A DNA stretch of 64,000 bases from Streptomyces sp. NBC_01235 (GCF_035989285.1 NZ_CP108513.1:3596001-3660000), one strand, 5' to 3'. Positions 1 through 9,261 are shown, counted from the stretch's first letter. Notes: generated by a model not told the origin, from the sequence alone. Translations and numbers: made by a program.

Positions 1-806
1 CGTACGCCAAGGAGAACTCGTACAAGGTCGGCTCGACCCTGACGATCTCCGGGACGAAGTACAAGGTCATCGGCATCGCGACGCCCGACAGCAGCGACGC
101 CGGCACGGACGTCTACCTGCCGCTGAAGCAGGCGCAGACCCTCGCCGACGCGGCGGACCAGGTCACCACGATCTACGTCAAGGCGACCGACTCCAAGCAG
201 ATCGACACCGTCAAGGCGACGATCCAGAAGAACATCTCCGGTACGACGGTCACCACCTCCGCCGATCTGGCCGAGACGGTCTCCGGCTCCCTCTCCACCG
301 CCTCCAACCTGGCGACCAGCGTCGGCAAGTGGCTCTCGATCGCGGTGCTCGCCGCCGCGTTCCTGGTGGCCGCGCTGCTCACCTCCTCGGCCGTGTCCCG
401 CCGGGTGCGTGAGTTCGGCACCCTCAAGGCGCTCGGCTGGCCGAGTCGCCGGGTGACCCGGCAGGTCGTCGGCGAGTCCATGGTCAACGGTCTGCTCGGC
501 GGCGCCCTCGGCATCGGTCTGGGCCTGGCGGCCGCGTACGCGGTGACCGCGATCAGCCCGAAGCTGACGGCGGAACTCGGCAACACCGGCGGTGGCGGCA
601 TGGGCGGCGGTCCCGGCGGTGGCGGTGGCCCCGGCGGACAGTCGGCGTCGAACACGATGGAGATCGCCCTGTCGGCCCCCGTCTCCGTCACCACGATCGC
701 GCTCGCGGTGGGCCTGGCGGTCGCCGGCGGTCTGATCGCCGGCGCGATGGGCGGCTGGCGCGCCTCCCGGATGCGCCCGGCGGACGCCCTGCGCAGCGTC
801 TCCTGA
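1..806 (+). CDS. ABC transporter permease, FtsX/MacB type (C-terminal part)
   Basis: The reading frame is open from base 3 and stops at 804-806, so about 267 C-terminal residues are present and the start lies outside the window. It begins in an extracytoplasmic beta-rich part typical of the MacB periplasmic core, followed by three hydrophobic segments near fragment residues 115-137, 160-185 and 225-250, as in the FtsX domain. The cytoplasmic stretch RRVREFGTLKALGW is the usual FtsX coupling region. A glycine-rich loop of about 20 residues (near 595-645) sits between the last two membrane segments. An ATPase gene follows 38 bp downstream on the same strand, so the two probably form one exporter or lipoprotein-type transporter. 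Substrate unknown. Confidence 0.9.
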   Translation, partial: YAKENSYKVGSTLTISGTKYKVIGIATPDSSDAGTDVYLPLKQAQTLADAADQVTTIYVKATDSKQIDTVKATIQKNISGTTVTTSADLAETVSGSLSTASNLATSVGKWLSIAVLAAAFLVAALLTSSAVSRRVREFGTLKALGWPSRRVTRQVVGESMVNGLLGGALGIGLGLAAAYAVTAISPKLTAELGNTGGGGMGGGPGGGGGPGGQSASNTMEIALSAPVSVTTIALAVGLAVAGGLIAGAMGGWRASRMRPADALRSVS

Positions 807-844
807 CCCGCCCTCACCCACTCACGCCAGAACCCGGAGCACCC

Positions 845-1537
845 ATGTACAACCTCACCGGCGTCACCAAGCGCTACACGCGCGGCAAGGAGACGGTCGA
901 GGCGCTGCGCGGCATCGACCTGACGATCGCGGACGGCGACCAGCTCGTCATCCAGGGCCCCACGGGCGGCGGCAAGTCGACGCTGCTGCAGATGATCGGC
1001 GGCCTGGACCGCCCGACCGAGGGCAGCGTCGAACTGGACGGCGTCGACCTCGCGCGCATCAGCGAGGCGAAGCTGACCCGGATGCGCGCCGAGAAGATCG
1101 GCATCATCTTCCAGTCGTTCAACCTCATCCCGACGCTCACCGCGCAGGAGAACGTCGAAACGGCGCTCGTCCCGCTCGGCGTGAAGCCAGCGGAACGGCG
1201 TGAGCGGGCGGCGGAGGCGCTGCGTTCGGTGGGCCTGGGCGAGCGCCTCGCCCACGCCCCCTCGGAGCTCTCCGGCGGCCAGCAGCAGCGCGTGGCGATC
1301 GCCCGCGCGCTGGTCAAGAAGCCCAAGGTGCTTCTCGCCGACGAGCCCACCGGCAACCTCGACGAGGGCACCCGCGACGACATCATGGGCCTGCTGGAGG
1401 GCCTGTGGCACGAGTACGGGCTGACGTTCATCATGGTCACCCACGACTCGTCGATCGCCCGCCGCGCCCCACGCCTGGCCACCATCAAGGCGGGCCGGAT
1501 CACGCTGACGGAACAGGCGGTGGCCCGCTCCTCGTGA
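845..1537 (+). CDS. ABC transporter ATP-binding protein (LolD/MacB-type)
   Basis: A 230-residue ATPase of the family that pairs with FtsX/MacB permeases. Walker A is GPTGGGKST at about residues 38-46, the Q-loop lies in IIFQSFNL near 90, the signature is LSGGQQQR near 138, Walker B is VLLADEPTGNLD near 158, and the switch histidine is in MVTHD near 197. Walker A has Gly-Gly where most relatives have Ser-Gly, which should still bind nucleotide. Length matches the family. It follows the permease directly, and a repeat-rich hairpin region lies just beyond its stop. Confidence 0.93.
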   Translation: MYNLTGVTKRYTRGKETVEALRGIDLTIADGDQLVIQGPTGGGKSTLLQMIGGLDRPTEGSVELDGVDLARISEAKLTRMRAEKIGIIFQSFNLIPTLTAQENVETALVPLGVKPAERRERAAEALRSVGLGERLAHAPSELSGGQQQRVAIARALVKKPKVLLADEPTGNLDEGTRDDIMGLLEGLWHEYGLTFIMVTHDSSIARRAPRLATIKAGRITLTEQAVARSS

Positions 1538-1547
1538 ACCTGCCGGC

Positions 1548-1650
1548 CCCCACAGCCCCCGCAGCACCCCCGAGCACTGTGGGGGCTGTGGGGGCTGTGG
1601 GGGCTGTGGGGGCTGTGGGGGCTGTGGGGGCTGTGGGGGCTGTGGGGGCT
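1548..1650. terminator. Bidirectional terminator-like hairpin with expanded 9-bp repeat
   Basis: Between two convergent genes, one C-rich arm (CCCCCACAGCCCCC, from about 1548) faces eight tandem copies of CTGTGGGGG at 1577-1648. Any of the repeats can pair with the left arm, so transcripts of either strand can fold into a strong GC stem. There is no U-tract, which is usual in Streptomyces. Confidence 0.6.
1577..1648. repeat. Eight tandem copies of a 9-bp unit (CTGTGGGGG)
   Basis: Eight identical 9-bp units follow one another without interruption. The array ends four bases before the stop codon of the neighbouring minus-strand gene. Confidence 0.95.
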
Positions 1651-1651
1651 G

Positions 1652-1978
1652 CTACGCCTGCCCGGTCTCGAACCGGGAGATCCGCCCGTCGTCCTCGACG
1701 GTGAAACTCCACTTGGTGCGCATCTCGCCCCAGGTGTCGTTGCGGTAGTCGGCGATGAGGGCCCGGCCGCCGGCCATCTCCTTGGTGACGTCCATATGGC
1801 CGTGGGAGGAGAAGATCTCCCGGTCGATCCACTGGACGAGGTCACGGTCGGAGCCGTCGTCCGACATGGTCGCGCCGGGGGTGAGAAGGCCGCGGAAGGC
1901 CTCCTCGTCACGGGCGTTGACGGCGGTGACGAAGGCGCGGACGGCCGGATCGCTGAGTTTGGCTGTCTGAATCGACAT
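1652..1978 (-). CDS. NTF2/SnoaL-like family protein
   Basis: A 108-residue protein starting MSIQTAKLSDPAVRAF. Residues 10-35 read as the first helix of a SnoaL/NTF2 cone fold (AVRAFVTAVNARDEEAFRGL), followed by the acidic TMSDDGS turn and beta strands ending in WSFTVEDDGRISRFETG. The size fits single-domain NTF2-like proteins, which are small enzymes or ligand binders. The open frame continues far upstream, but the ATG at 1978 matches the usual start of the fold. No partner gene suggests a substrate. Confidence 0.75.
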   Translation of the reverse strand: MSIQTAKLSDPAVRAFVTAVNARDEEAFRGLLTPGATMSDDGSDRDLVQWIDREIFSSHGHMDVTKEMAGGRALIADYRNDTWGEMRTKWSFTVEDDGRISRFETGQA

Positions 1979-2104
1979 GCCGACCACACTCACACCGCCG
2001 TCCGGCCCCCGCCACCCGAACGGCGCCCAGGACGGGCCGGACGGGTGTGAAGGGTGCGACGGTGGAAACGCGGAGGGGACTGTTTCCTTGCTCAGGGAGT
2101 CACC

Positions 2105-2650
<546 letters not shown>

Positions 2651-2690
2651 GTCCTGGAGGAGGGATCACGGGGGGTGGCAGGCTGCCCCC

Positions 2691-3077
2691 ATGACCGATC
2701 AGGACGAGGCCACGCAGCCCACCCCGGCACCGAAGACGACCGCCCCCGCCGACCTCTGGCCCACCATCGACGCCCTGTGGACCTGGCTGGACGCCAACCG
2801 GGCGCACGGCGGCCGCGAGGGTCTGCTGCTGCGCATGCTGAAGCTGTCGGAGGAGGTCGGCGAGGTCGCCCAGGCGGTCATCGGCGCAACCGGCCAGAAC
2901 CCCCGCAAGGGCACCAGCCACACCTGGGAGGACGTCCAGGGCGAGCTGTGCGACGTCGTCATCACGGCGCTGGTGGCCCTGCGCACGCTGACACCGGAGC
3001 CGGAGGCGGTGTTCGCGGGGCACCTTGCCCGGGTGGTGGAGCGGTCGTCGGGGAGCGCCGGGGACCGGCCCGCATGA
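2691..3077 (+). CDS. MazG-like nucleotide pyrophosphohydrolase family protein
   Basis: A 128-residue protein with the all-alpha MazG pattern: KLSEEVGEVAQAV near residue 45 supplies the metal-binding glutamates, and GELCDVVITALVAL near 87 supplies the second helix with the conserved Asp. This family usually hydrolyses non-canonical NTPs to NMP and pyrophosphate. A proline/threonine-rich N-terminal extension precedes the domain. The ATG at 2691 lacks a clear Shine-Dalgarno and sits just after a small GGCAGGCTGCC hairpin. It lies 40 bp after the DoxX gene. Confidence 0.82.
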   Translation: MTDQDEATQPTPAPKTTAPADLWPTIDALWTWLDANRAHGGREGLLLRMLKLSEEVGEVAQAVIGATGQNPRKGTSHTWEDVQGELCDVVITALVALRTLTPEPEAVFAGHLARVVERSSGSAGDRPA

Positions 3078-3192
3078 CCTCCGACCTGCCGTCGGGCAGG
3101 ACCGCACGGTCCGCCACGCACCGACTCCGCCCGGTTCGCCGGCCGGCTGCACGGAATGCCGACGGAGCGAAAACCCCGTCCGGCCGCCGCGT

Positions 3193-4662
3193 TCACTCCG
3201 CGTCGGCGACGACCGATCCGACGCGTTCGGCCAGGCCCGGGTCGCGTCGGACCAGGAGGGTCGCGTAGCAGACGGCCGCGAGGAGGGTGGCCAGTGCCGC
3301 GTACGGGAACCAGCTGTACGGGGCGGGCTGTCCGGGCTTGGCGAGGTAGTAGAGGGGGATCAGGACGGCGAGGGCGCCGACCGCGGGCAGCACGAGGTGC
3401 CGCACGATCCGGAACTCCTGGGGACGGTATCTGCGGTAGTACAGCGGCAGCGCGATGTTGGACGCGAGGTAGACCAGCAGGATCAGGATCGCGCCCAGAC
3501 TCGAGGACTCGGCGAAGAAGACCACCGGGTTCATCTGGCCGCCGTCCCCGAGCACATGCCCCAGACCCCACCCCGCGATGATCAGCAGCGCGGTGGCGGT
3601 GAAGGTGACGATCGCGTTGTTCGGCGTACGGCGCGTGGGGTGCACATAGCCGAAGAAGGACGGGAGCAGGCCCTCGCGTCCGGCGTTGAACACCAGCCTC
3701 GCCTGGGAGTTGATGCCTGCGATCAGCACGCCGAGGGTGGAGGTCAGGCCGCCGACGTAGGCGAGGAACGCCAGCGTCCCGAGCGTGTGCTGGGCGACGT
3801 CGATGAAGGGGATTCGGGAGTCGCCGAGCCGCTGCACGTCGTAGCCGAAGCCGGTCACCGTGGCGTAGGAGAAGAGGATGTAGCTCACCGTCATGATCGC
3901 GACGGAGGAGAACACGGCGCGGCCGACGTTGCGCCGCGGGTTCTCCGTCTCCTCGGCCAGCGCCGCCGAGTTCTCCCAGCCGATGAACAGGTACACCGCC
4001 AGCGGGAAGCCCGCCGCGAGGCCCTTGAGGCCGTGGGTGACGTGGGAGGGCAGGAACGGGGCCGCGGAGAGGTCACCGCGGTGCTCGACGATCGTCGCGA
4101 CCGAGACCACGACCAGCACGAGCATCTCCACGCCGAAGAAGTAGCCGGCCCACTTGGTGGACACCACGATCCCGCGCAGCATCAGCACCACCGACAGCCC
4201 GGTCAGCAGCAGCGTCCAGATGATCCACGGCAGGTCGACGCCGGTGTAGTGGTGCAGGGTGATCTGCATGAACCCGCCCGAGATCGCGATGACGGAGGCC
4301 ATCGCGATGATGTAGCCGAGTCCGGCGAGCAGAGCTGTGGTCACCGCGCTGACCGGCCCGAAGGTCCTGCCCACGAAGGTGATGAAGCTGCCCGCCGAGG
4401 GGTGCGCCCGGGAGAACTCGGCCAGCGTGTTGCCGAACAGCGCGACCGCCACCCCCGCCGCCACGATGGTCAGCGGGGACGCGACACCCGCGGTGGTGGC
4501 CAGGAAGGCGAAGCCGAAGAAGAAGCTCATGGCCGGGCCGACGTTGGCCATCGTGGCGGCTGCGATGTCCGCCATGCCGAGGACGCCGCCGCGCAGCCGC
4601 TGGGGCGTGCCACCGGCGGGGCCCGACGTCGACGACGGTCCGGCAGGTCCGGGGTCAGGCAT
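3193..4662 (-). CDS. APC family amino-acid permease
   Basis: A 489-residue, 12-segment transporter of the amino acid-polyamine-organocation superfamily. The first helix pair reads LGMADIAAATMANVGPAMSFFFG with the unwound TM1 region, and TM6 has FIGWENSAALAEETENPRR, the usual E-E-T-xNP motif of this group. The ATG at 4662 has an excellent AAGGAG eight bases upstream. It lies downstream of a GntR regulator gene on the same strand, separated by a purine-rich spacer, and may be under its control. Substrate cannot be told from sequence. Confidence 0.9.
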   Translation of the reverse strand: MPDPGPAGPSSTSGPAGGTPQRLRGGVLGMADIAAATMANVGPAMSFFFGFAFLATTAGVASPLTIVAAGVAVALFGNTLAEFSRAHPSAGSFITFVGRTFGPVSAVTTALLAGLGYIIAMASVIAISGGFMQITLHHYTGVDLPWIIWTLLLTGLSVVLMLRGIVVSTKWAGYFFGVEMLVLVVVSVATIVEHRGDLSAAPFLPSHVTHGLKGLAAGFPLAVYLFIGWENSAALAEETENPRRNVGRAVFSSVAIMTVSYILFSYATVTGFGYDVQRLGDSRIPFIDVAQHTLGTLAFLAYVGGLTSTLGVLIAGINSQARLVFNAGREGLLPSFFGYVHPTRRTPNNAIVTFTATALLIIAGWGLGHVLGDGGQMNPVVFFAESSSLGAILILLVYLASNIALPLYYRRYRPQEFRIVRHLVLPAVGALAVLIPLYYLAKPGQPAPYSWFPYAALATLLAAVCYATLLVRRDPGLAERVGSVVADAE

Positions 4663-4689
4663 GGCGACAGCTCCTTCTGAGAGGTGGCG

Positions 4690-4777
4690 GCCTTGAGGGG
4701 ACGGGAGGGGGAGGCGGGAGGAGGAGGGAGGGGAGGACGGGGAGGACGGGGGGAGGGGGGAGGGGGGAGGGGGGATG
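4690..4777 (+). repeat. G/A-rich low-complexity tract
   Basis: About 85 bases on the plus strand are almost entirely G and A, built of GGGAGG, GGACGG and GGGGGGA blocks. It separates the GntR gene from the permease gene on the other strand, so their transcript would carry a long C/T tract here. Confidence 0.8.
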
Positions 4778-4788
4778 TGGGGGGCTGG

Positions 4789-5487
4789 TCAGCTCGGGCC
4801 GGCGTGCCGGTGTGCCTTCACCGCTCGTACCGCCGGGTCCATCGCGCCACGGGTGAGTTCGTCGAGCAGGTCGGCGTGGCAGCGGTTGCGGGCCTGAACG
4901 ACCGCGGGGCCCGGCGCGGGCCGCAGCAGGCACTGCCGGCCGAGCAGGTCGGCGGCGAACTCGCGTATCCCGGCGCCGCCGAGCGTCTCCGCGAGGTCGA
5001 GGTGAAAGCGGGTCTCCAGTTCGAGCAGCTGTGCCGGTTCTTGGGCCAGGTCCATCTCCTCCACCAGCGCCCGCAGCCCGTCGAGCCGGCCGTACGGGAC
5101 CTCGTCCGCGGAGTGCGCCACGAGCCCGCACTCGAGCAGCAGGTGGAAGGCGTCCAGTGAATCCGCCTCGTCCGCGTCGTGCATCACGGCGACGACCGCG
5201 TCCCAGTCCGCCGCGACGAAGGTCCCGCCCGCCCGGCCCCGACGGCGGTCGAGCAGGCCGTCCTGACACATGGCCTCCAGCGCGCGGCGGACGGTGATCT
5301 CACTGATCCCGAGCTCCTCGGCGAGGACACCCGCGTCCGGCAGCCGGTCTCCCGGCGACACGGACCTCAGACGCACCTGCAAGGCGATCCGGGACCGGAC
5401 GAGCTCCGCTCCCGTGGGGCCCCTGCCGGTCAGGACGCGCGTGTCCCAGCCGCTGTAGGGGCCGAACTTGCCCGCTGCATTCACCAC
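4789..5487 (-). CDS. GntR family transcriptional regulator, FCD-type
   Basis: A 232-residue regulator. The winged helix spans about residues 25-95 (IALQVRLRSVSPGDRL, then LAEELGISEITVRRALEAM as the helix-turn-helix). The C-terminal 130 residues are helical and match the FCD ligand-binding domain, with histidines and acidic residues (ETRFHLDLAETLGG) of the metal/ligand pocket. It starts at one of two adjacent GTG codons (5487 or 5484). It lies divergent from an amino-acid permease and upstream of a second permease, so it probably senses an amino acid or related acid. A palindrome near 5595 is a candidate operator. Confidence 0.9.
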   Translation of the reverse strand: MVNAAGKFGPYSGWDTRVLTGRGPTGAELVRSRIALQVRLRSVSPGDRLPDAGVLAEELGISEITVRRALEAMCQDGLLDRRRGRAGGTFVAADWDAVVAVMHDADEADSLDAFHLLLECGLVAHSADEVPYGRLDGLRALVEEMDLAQEPAQLLELETRFHLDLAETLGGAGIREFAADLLGRQCLLRPAPGPAVVQARNRCHADLLDELTRGAMDPAVRAVKAHRHAGPS

Positions 5488-5585
5488 GGCGCCACCTTAA
5501 CGGCCTGCTGAGCGGGGTCACGGTGTGGTCCACAGAGGGCTCCCGACAGAGAGTGTTCCGCGCTGCACGAAAAATAGAGCAAGGT

Positions 5586-5608
5586 GAACAGTTAAACAAG
5601 TCTTGTTC
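5586..5608. promoter_or_regulatory. Candidate GntR operator
   Basis: AACAAG-T-CTTGTT (5595-5607) is a perfect 13-bp palindrome nested in a wider GAACA...TGTTC pair (5586-5608). It lies between the divergent GntR and permease genes, 53 bp before the permease start. AT-rich TTGT-type palindromes are usual for this regulator family; the assignment is inferred from position. Confidence 0.6.
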
Positions 5609-5660
5609 TTTTCGATCGTACTGAACTATTTTCCAGGCACCCCTGGTCCGCACTCCCTCC

Positions 5661-7103
5661 ATGGATGTCGAGATGACCACAACCGTCCCCAAAACCTCTC
5701 CCACGGAGTCCGGCGGCCTGCAGGCCGGACTCAAGAACCGCCACCTGTCGATGATCGCGATCGGCGGTGTCATCGGCGCCGGCCTGTTCGTCGGCTCCGG
5801 CTCCGGCATCGCCGCCGCCGGTCCCGGAATCCTCGTCTCGTACGCGCTCGTCGGCGTCCTCGTCGTCCTCGTGATGCGCATGCTCGGCGAGATGGCCGCG
5901 GCCAACCCCACCTCCGGTTCGTTCTCCGCCTACGCCGACCGCGCGCTCGGCCGCTGGGCCGGCTTCACCATCGGCTGGCTGTACTGGTTCTTCTGGGTCG
6001 TGGTGCTCGCCGTCGAGGCGACCGCCGGGGCCAAGATCCTGGCCGGCTGGATCCCCGCGGTGCCCCAGTGGGGTTGGGCCCTGATCGTCATGATCGTGCT
6101 CACCGCCACCAACCTGGCCTCGGTCAGCTCCTACGGCGAGTTCGAGTTCTGGTTCGCCGGCATCAAGGTCGTCGCCATCGCCGCGTTCATCGTGATCGGC
6201 GGCCTCGCGCTCTTCGGGCTGCTGCCCGGCTCCGACCACCCGGCGAGCGGCTTCTCCAACCTCACCGCGCACGGCGGCTTCCTGCCGAACGGGCCCGGCG
6301 CGATCCTCACCGGCGTCCTGATGGTCGTCTTCTCCTTCATGGGCAGCGAGATCGTCACCCTGGCGGCGGGCGAGACCGCCGACCCGCGGGCCGCCGTCAC
6401 CAAGGCCACCAACAGCGTGATCTGGCGGATCGCGGTGTTCTACCTGGGCTCGATCCTGGTCGTGGTGTCACTGCTGCGCTGGGACGACCCGGCGATCCTC
6501 AAGGACGGCTCGTACGTCGCCGCCCTGAGCTCCATCGGCATCCCGCACGCCGCGCAGATCATGAACACCATCGTGCTGACCTCGGTGCTGTCCTGTCTCA
6601 ACTCGGGCCTGTACACCGCCTCGCGCATGGCCTTCTCGCTCGGCCGGCGCAGCGACGCCCCGGCCGCCTTCGGGCAGACCACGGGCCGCGGTGTGCCGCG
6701 CGCGGCCATCCTCGCCTCGGTGGTCTTCGGCTTCGTCGCTGTCGCCTTCAACTACCTGTGGCCGGACACCGTCTTCCAGTTCCTGCTCAACGCCTCCGGC
6801 GCGATCGCCCTGTTCGTCTGGCTGGTGATCTGCTTCTCCCAGCTGCGGATGCGCAAGATCATCGAGCGGGAGTCGCCGGAGAAGCTGGTCGTCCGGATGT
6901 GGCTCTACCCCTACCTGACCTGGGCGACGATCGCCCTCATCACCTTCGTCCTGGGCTACATGCTCACCGACACGGCCGACGGTGGCGGCCGCGACCAGGT
7001 GGTCCTGTCCACGCTGGCGGCCGCCGGTGTGGTGGCCTTCGCACTGATCCGCGAACGGCTGTCCAAGAGGAACAGCACGCACGACACGGCGCCCCTGTCC
7101 TGA
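5661..7103 (+). CDS. Amino-acid permease (GABA/aromatic-type APC family)
   Basis: A 480-residue transporter with 12 predicted membrane segments. LKNRHLSMIAIGGVIGAGLF at residues 25-45 is the classic consensus-amphipathic region of the AAT/GabP-AnsP group, and FSFMGSEIVTLAAGETADPR near 220 carries the TM6 E-x3-AAGE motif. The first ATG is at 5661 and a second in-frame ATG at 5673 is possible. It is divergent from the GntR gene and likely its target. A long hairpin terminator follows. Confidence 0.92.
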   Translation: MDVEMTTTVPKTSPTESGGLQAGLKNRHLSMIAIGGVIGAGLFVGSGSGIAAAGPGILVSYALVGVLVVLVMRMLGEMAAANPTSGSFSAYADRALGRWAGFTIGWLYWFFWVVVLAVEATAGAKILAGWIPAVPQWGWALIVMIVLTATNLASVSSYGEFEFWFAGIKVVAIAAFIVIGGLALFGLLPGSDHPASGFSNLTAHGGFLPNGPGAILTGVLMVVFSFMGSEIVTLAAGETADPRAAVTKATNSVIWRIAVFYLGSILVVVSLLRWDDPAILKDGSYVAALSSIGIPHAAQIMNTIVLTSVLSCLNSGLYTASRMAFSLGRRSDAPAAFGQTTGRGVPRAAILASVVFGFVAVAFNYLWPDTVFQFLLNASGAIALFVWLVICFSQLRMRKIIERESPEKLVVRMWLYPYLTWATIALITFVLGYMLTDTADGGGRDQVVLSTLAAAGVVAFALIRERLSKRNSTHDTAPLS

Positions 7104-7112
7104 CGACTGCGG

Positions 7113-7152
7113 GCGGGACGGTCCGGGCCGACCACGGCCCGGACCGTCCCGC
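7113..7152 (+). terminator. Terminator hairpin after permease gene
   Basis: A perfect 17-bp inverted repeat (7113-7129 with 7136-7152) and a six-base loop lie ten bases after the permease stop codon. Confidence 0.85.
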
Positions 7153-7256
7153 GGCCGTTCTGCGGTGAGCCCGCGGGAAATCCGTTGTCAACCACACGGC
7201 GTGCCCGGGCAACTCTTGCGCAGACGGAGCTCTGCCCCCTTCCCCTCGGGACTGCC

Positions 7257-8204
7257 ATGCTGCGACGCCGAACACCCGTGGTCACAGGCCCAGAGCTCGA
7301 CGACCGCCACCTGCGCCGGACCCTCACCGAGCTGCGCCCCTCGCAGCAGATGCACGGCCTCGGGGCAGGGGCGACCCGCCCGCTGTGGATGCCCGCGGCC
7401 GAACTGCTGCGCGCCACGGGCCGCGACTGGGACCGACGGGTGCACCGGATCTCCGTGCTGGCACGCGCCCTGCCACCGGTCGTCACGGACCGATGGGTCA
7501 AGGACTGCCCACGGGACCCCGATGCCCTGGTCGTACGGGCGTGCGCACGGGTCGCCCAGGTGAAGGAGGGGACCGGCTGGTCGGACGATGCATGGGATGC
7601 GTGGGGCGGCTGCACGCGAGCGGCGGAGGCCGTCCCGGAGGATCCCACCCCGTGGCTGGCCATGCTGTGGCTGATGTACGCGTGCGGATCCCCGGCGCAC
7701 GCGGCCGTCCCGGTGTGGACCGAGGCGGTCACCCGCGACCCGTGGAACCGGGCCGCCTACCACCAGATGCTGCGCCACCTGTCCCCGCGCGGCCACGGAA
7801 CGCTGATGCAGATGCTCGACTTCGCGGAGCGGTGCACGAGCCAGGCACCTCACGGATCGCCAGTGGCCCTACTCCCCCTCGCGGCCCGCATCGAGCTCGT
7901 CGCCCACCGGACGGCCCATGACTCCGCCGGCTCCTTCGCCGCCGACGGGCACTGGTACGAACCGCAGGCGGCCGTCGAGGCGGACGCCGCGCTGACCAAG
8001 TGGTTCCACGCGGACACCCCGCCGCACGCCGAGGCCCTCCTCGACCTCAACCTGCTCGCGTTCGCCCTGACCCGGATGAAGCGAACGAAGGACGCGATGC
8101 CGGTGTTCCACCGCATCGGCCGCCACATGACCAGCCACCCGTGGGACCTCGTGCCTGACGCTGCCAGGACGTTTCAGTACTGGCGGGAACGGGCCCGGGG
8201 CTGA
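7257..8204 (+). CDS. Hypothetical protein with helical-repeat (TPR-like) character
   Basis: A 315-residue protein from the ATG at 7257. A TTG 72 bases upstream in frame is an alternative. I do not recognise a named domain. Helices such as DPDALVVRACARVAQV, DPTPWLAMLWLMYACG and NRAAYHQMLRHLSPRG repeat in a way that resembles tetratricopeptide-type scaffolds, and tryptophan is abundant. There is no signal peptide or membrane segment. No adjacent gene is clearly linked, as the next unit is a pseudogene. Confidence 0.65.
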   Translation: MLRRRTPVVTGPELDDRHLRRTLTELRPSQQMHGLGAGATRPLWMPAAELLRATGRDWDRRVHRISVLARALPPVVTDRWVKDCPRDPDALVVRACARVAQVKEGTGWSDDAWDAWGGCTRAAEAVPEDPTPWLAMLWLMYACGSPAHAAVPVWTEAVTRDPWNRAAYHQMLRHLSPRGHGTLMQMLDFAERCTSQAPHGSPVALLPLAARIELVAHRTAHDSAGSFAADGHWYEPQAAVEADAALTKWFHADTPPHAEALLDLNLLAFALTRMKRTKDAMPVFHRIGRHMTSHPWDLVPDAARTFQYWRERARG

Positions 8205-8255
8205 CGCGACGTTCCCGGCACATGGCAGGTGAGCGGTCGAAACGGCGTCGGCGGC

Positions 8256-8640
8256 ACGGAACCGGGGACCTTTCTGCGTGCCCACCGTGAAGGGATCACC
8301 CCCGGCTGAGGCCCTTCCCGGCCTACGTCCTGGGCCGCACCATGGACGTCCTCTCGTGCGACCCGTCCGGGCTTCGGCTGTTCACCGGGCTGCAGGACTG
8401 GACTGGCCGGTGAAGCAGCGCAACGTGGTCCGCTACGTCTTCCTCCACCCGGAAGCGCCCAAGCTGTTCGACGACTGGCACGACCGGATCCGCGCCGCCG
8501 TCGGCCGCCTGCGCTCCCTGCACAGCCTGGAACCCGACGCCCCCGGCCTGGCCCCGCACGTCGACGAACTGCTCGTCGCAAGCCCGGAGTTCACCGAACT
8601 GGAAGCCCGGGCGTACTCGACCCAGACGGTCTTGATGTGA
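8256..8640 (+). pseudogene. Frameshifted, internally deleted MmyB-type XRE regulator
   Basis: Three pieces of one family can be read in different frames. First, TFLRAHREGITP (from about 8268) looks like the N terminus of MmyB-like regulators. The helix-turn-helix core that should follow is missing. Second, AYVLGRTMDVLSCDPSGLRL then LFTGLQDW (8311-8406) is the start of the ligand-binding domain. Third, PVKQRNVVRYVFLHPEAPKL and onward to 8640 is the rest of that domain. The second and third pieces are put out of frame by a 5-bp tandem duplication, GACTG at 8396-8400 and 8401-8405; removing one copy restores QDWPVKQRN. The gene cannot make a functional regulator. Confidence 0.8.
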
Positions 8641-8790
8641 TGATCCCGCAAGACTCTCGGTTGGCGAACGCCCGCTGAGCTCTTCGAGCTGGTGTTGCGA
8701 CCACCTCCAGAACTCAAGCTGTCATCCGGGGCCGCCGATGATTGTCGAAGCCAGGCTGGGATCTCCTGCCACGTCAACGGGCCACACCGA

Positions 8791-9246
8791 CTACTCGGCC
8801 CCGGCCGCGGCCAGGTGGCTTCGCATGACGGCCTCGATCTCCGTGGCGTCACCCGTAGCAGGGAGGGCCCACGGGGTCTCGTCGCCGTTCTCCATGACGA
8901 AGCTGCTCAGGAACCGCACACTGGCCGGTGAGGGAACGTACGAGTCGCGGAGCCACCGGGCGAACAAGGCCGCCGCGTGTGTGGTCACGTCGATGATGCT
9001 GATGTGGGCATAGTCCGGGGCGGGCATGGCAGCCGTCCCGGTGACGAAGACGTCCGGCTCCGCCTCGATCTCGAAGTCCAGAACAGGCACATCGCGCAGG
9101 CTGGAAGTGTTCGTCTCCATGAAGGCGTCGGGGAAAGCCCGCGCCAGCGCGTCCCCGAACGTCTCCAGACTCGCCTGCCAGGCGGCTGGGTTCTCCTCGG
9201 GCGGAGCGAAGACGAAGTTCGACCGCAGGGTGTGCTCGACTGCCAC
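8791..9246 (-). CDS. Putative immunity protein for the adjacent polymorphic toxin
   Basis: A 151-residue acidic protein translated from a GTG at 9246 with AAGGA five bases upstream. It starts 15 bases after the toxin stop codon on the same strand, the normal place for an immunity gene. The sequence (SNFVFAPPEENPAAWQ near the start, HISIIDVTTHAAALFARWL in the middle) shows no enzyme motif, signal peptide or membrane helix, so it should act in the cytoplasm by binding the toxin. I do not recognise the family by name; the role is inferred from position, size and acidity. Confidence 0.7.
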   Translation of the reverse strand: MAVEHTLRSNFVFAPPEENPAAWQASLETFGDALARAFPDAFMETNTSSLRDVPVLDFEIEAEPDVFVTGTAAMPAPDYAHISIIDVTTHAAALFARWLRDSYVPSPASVRFLSSFVMENGDETPWALPATGDATEIEAVMRSHLAAAGAE

Positions 9247-9261
9247 AGAAGTCCTTCACGC

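Noticed and set aside
3025..4680. 551-codon open frame on the plus strand
   Set aside because: Arg/Gly/Glu-rich shadow of the APC permease gene; no recognisable domain.
7185..7256. Upstream TTG start of the hypothetical gene at 7257
   Set aside because: It would overlap the terminator area of the permease transcript and gives an atypical Arg/Ala-rich start; kept only as an alternative.
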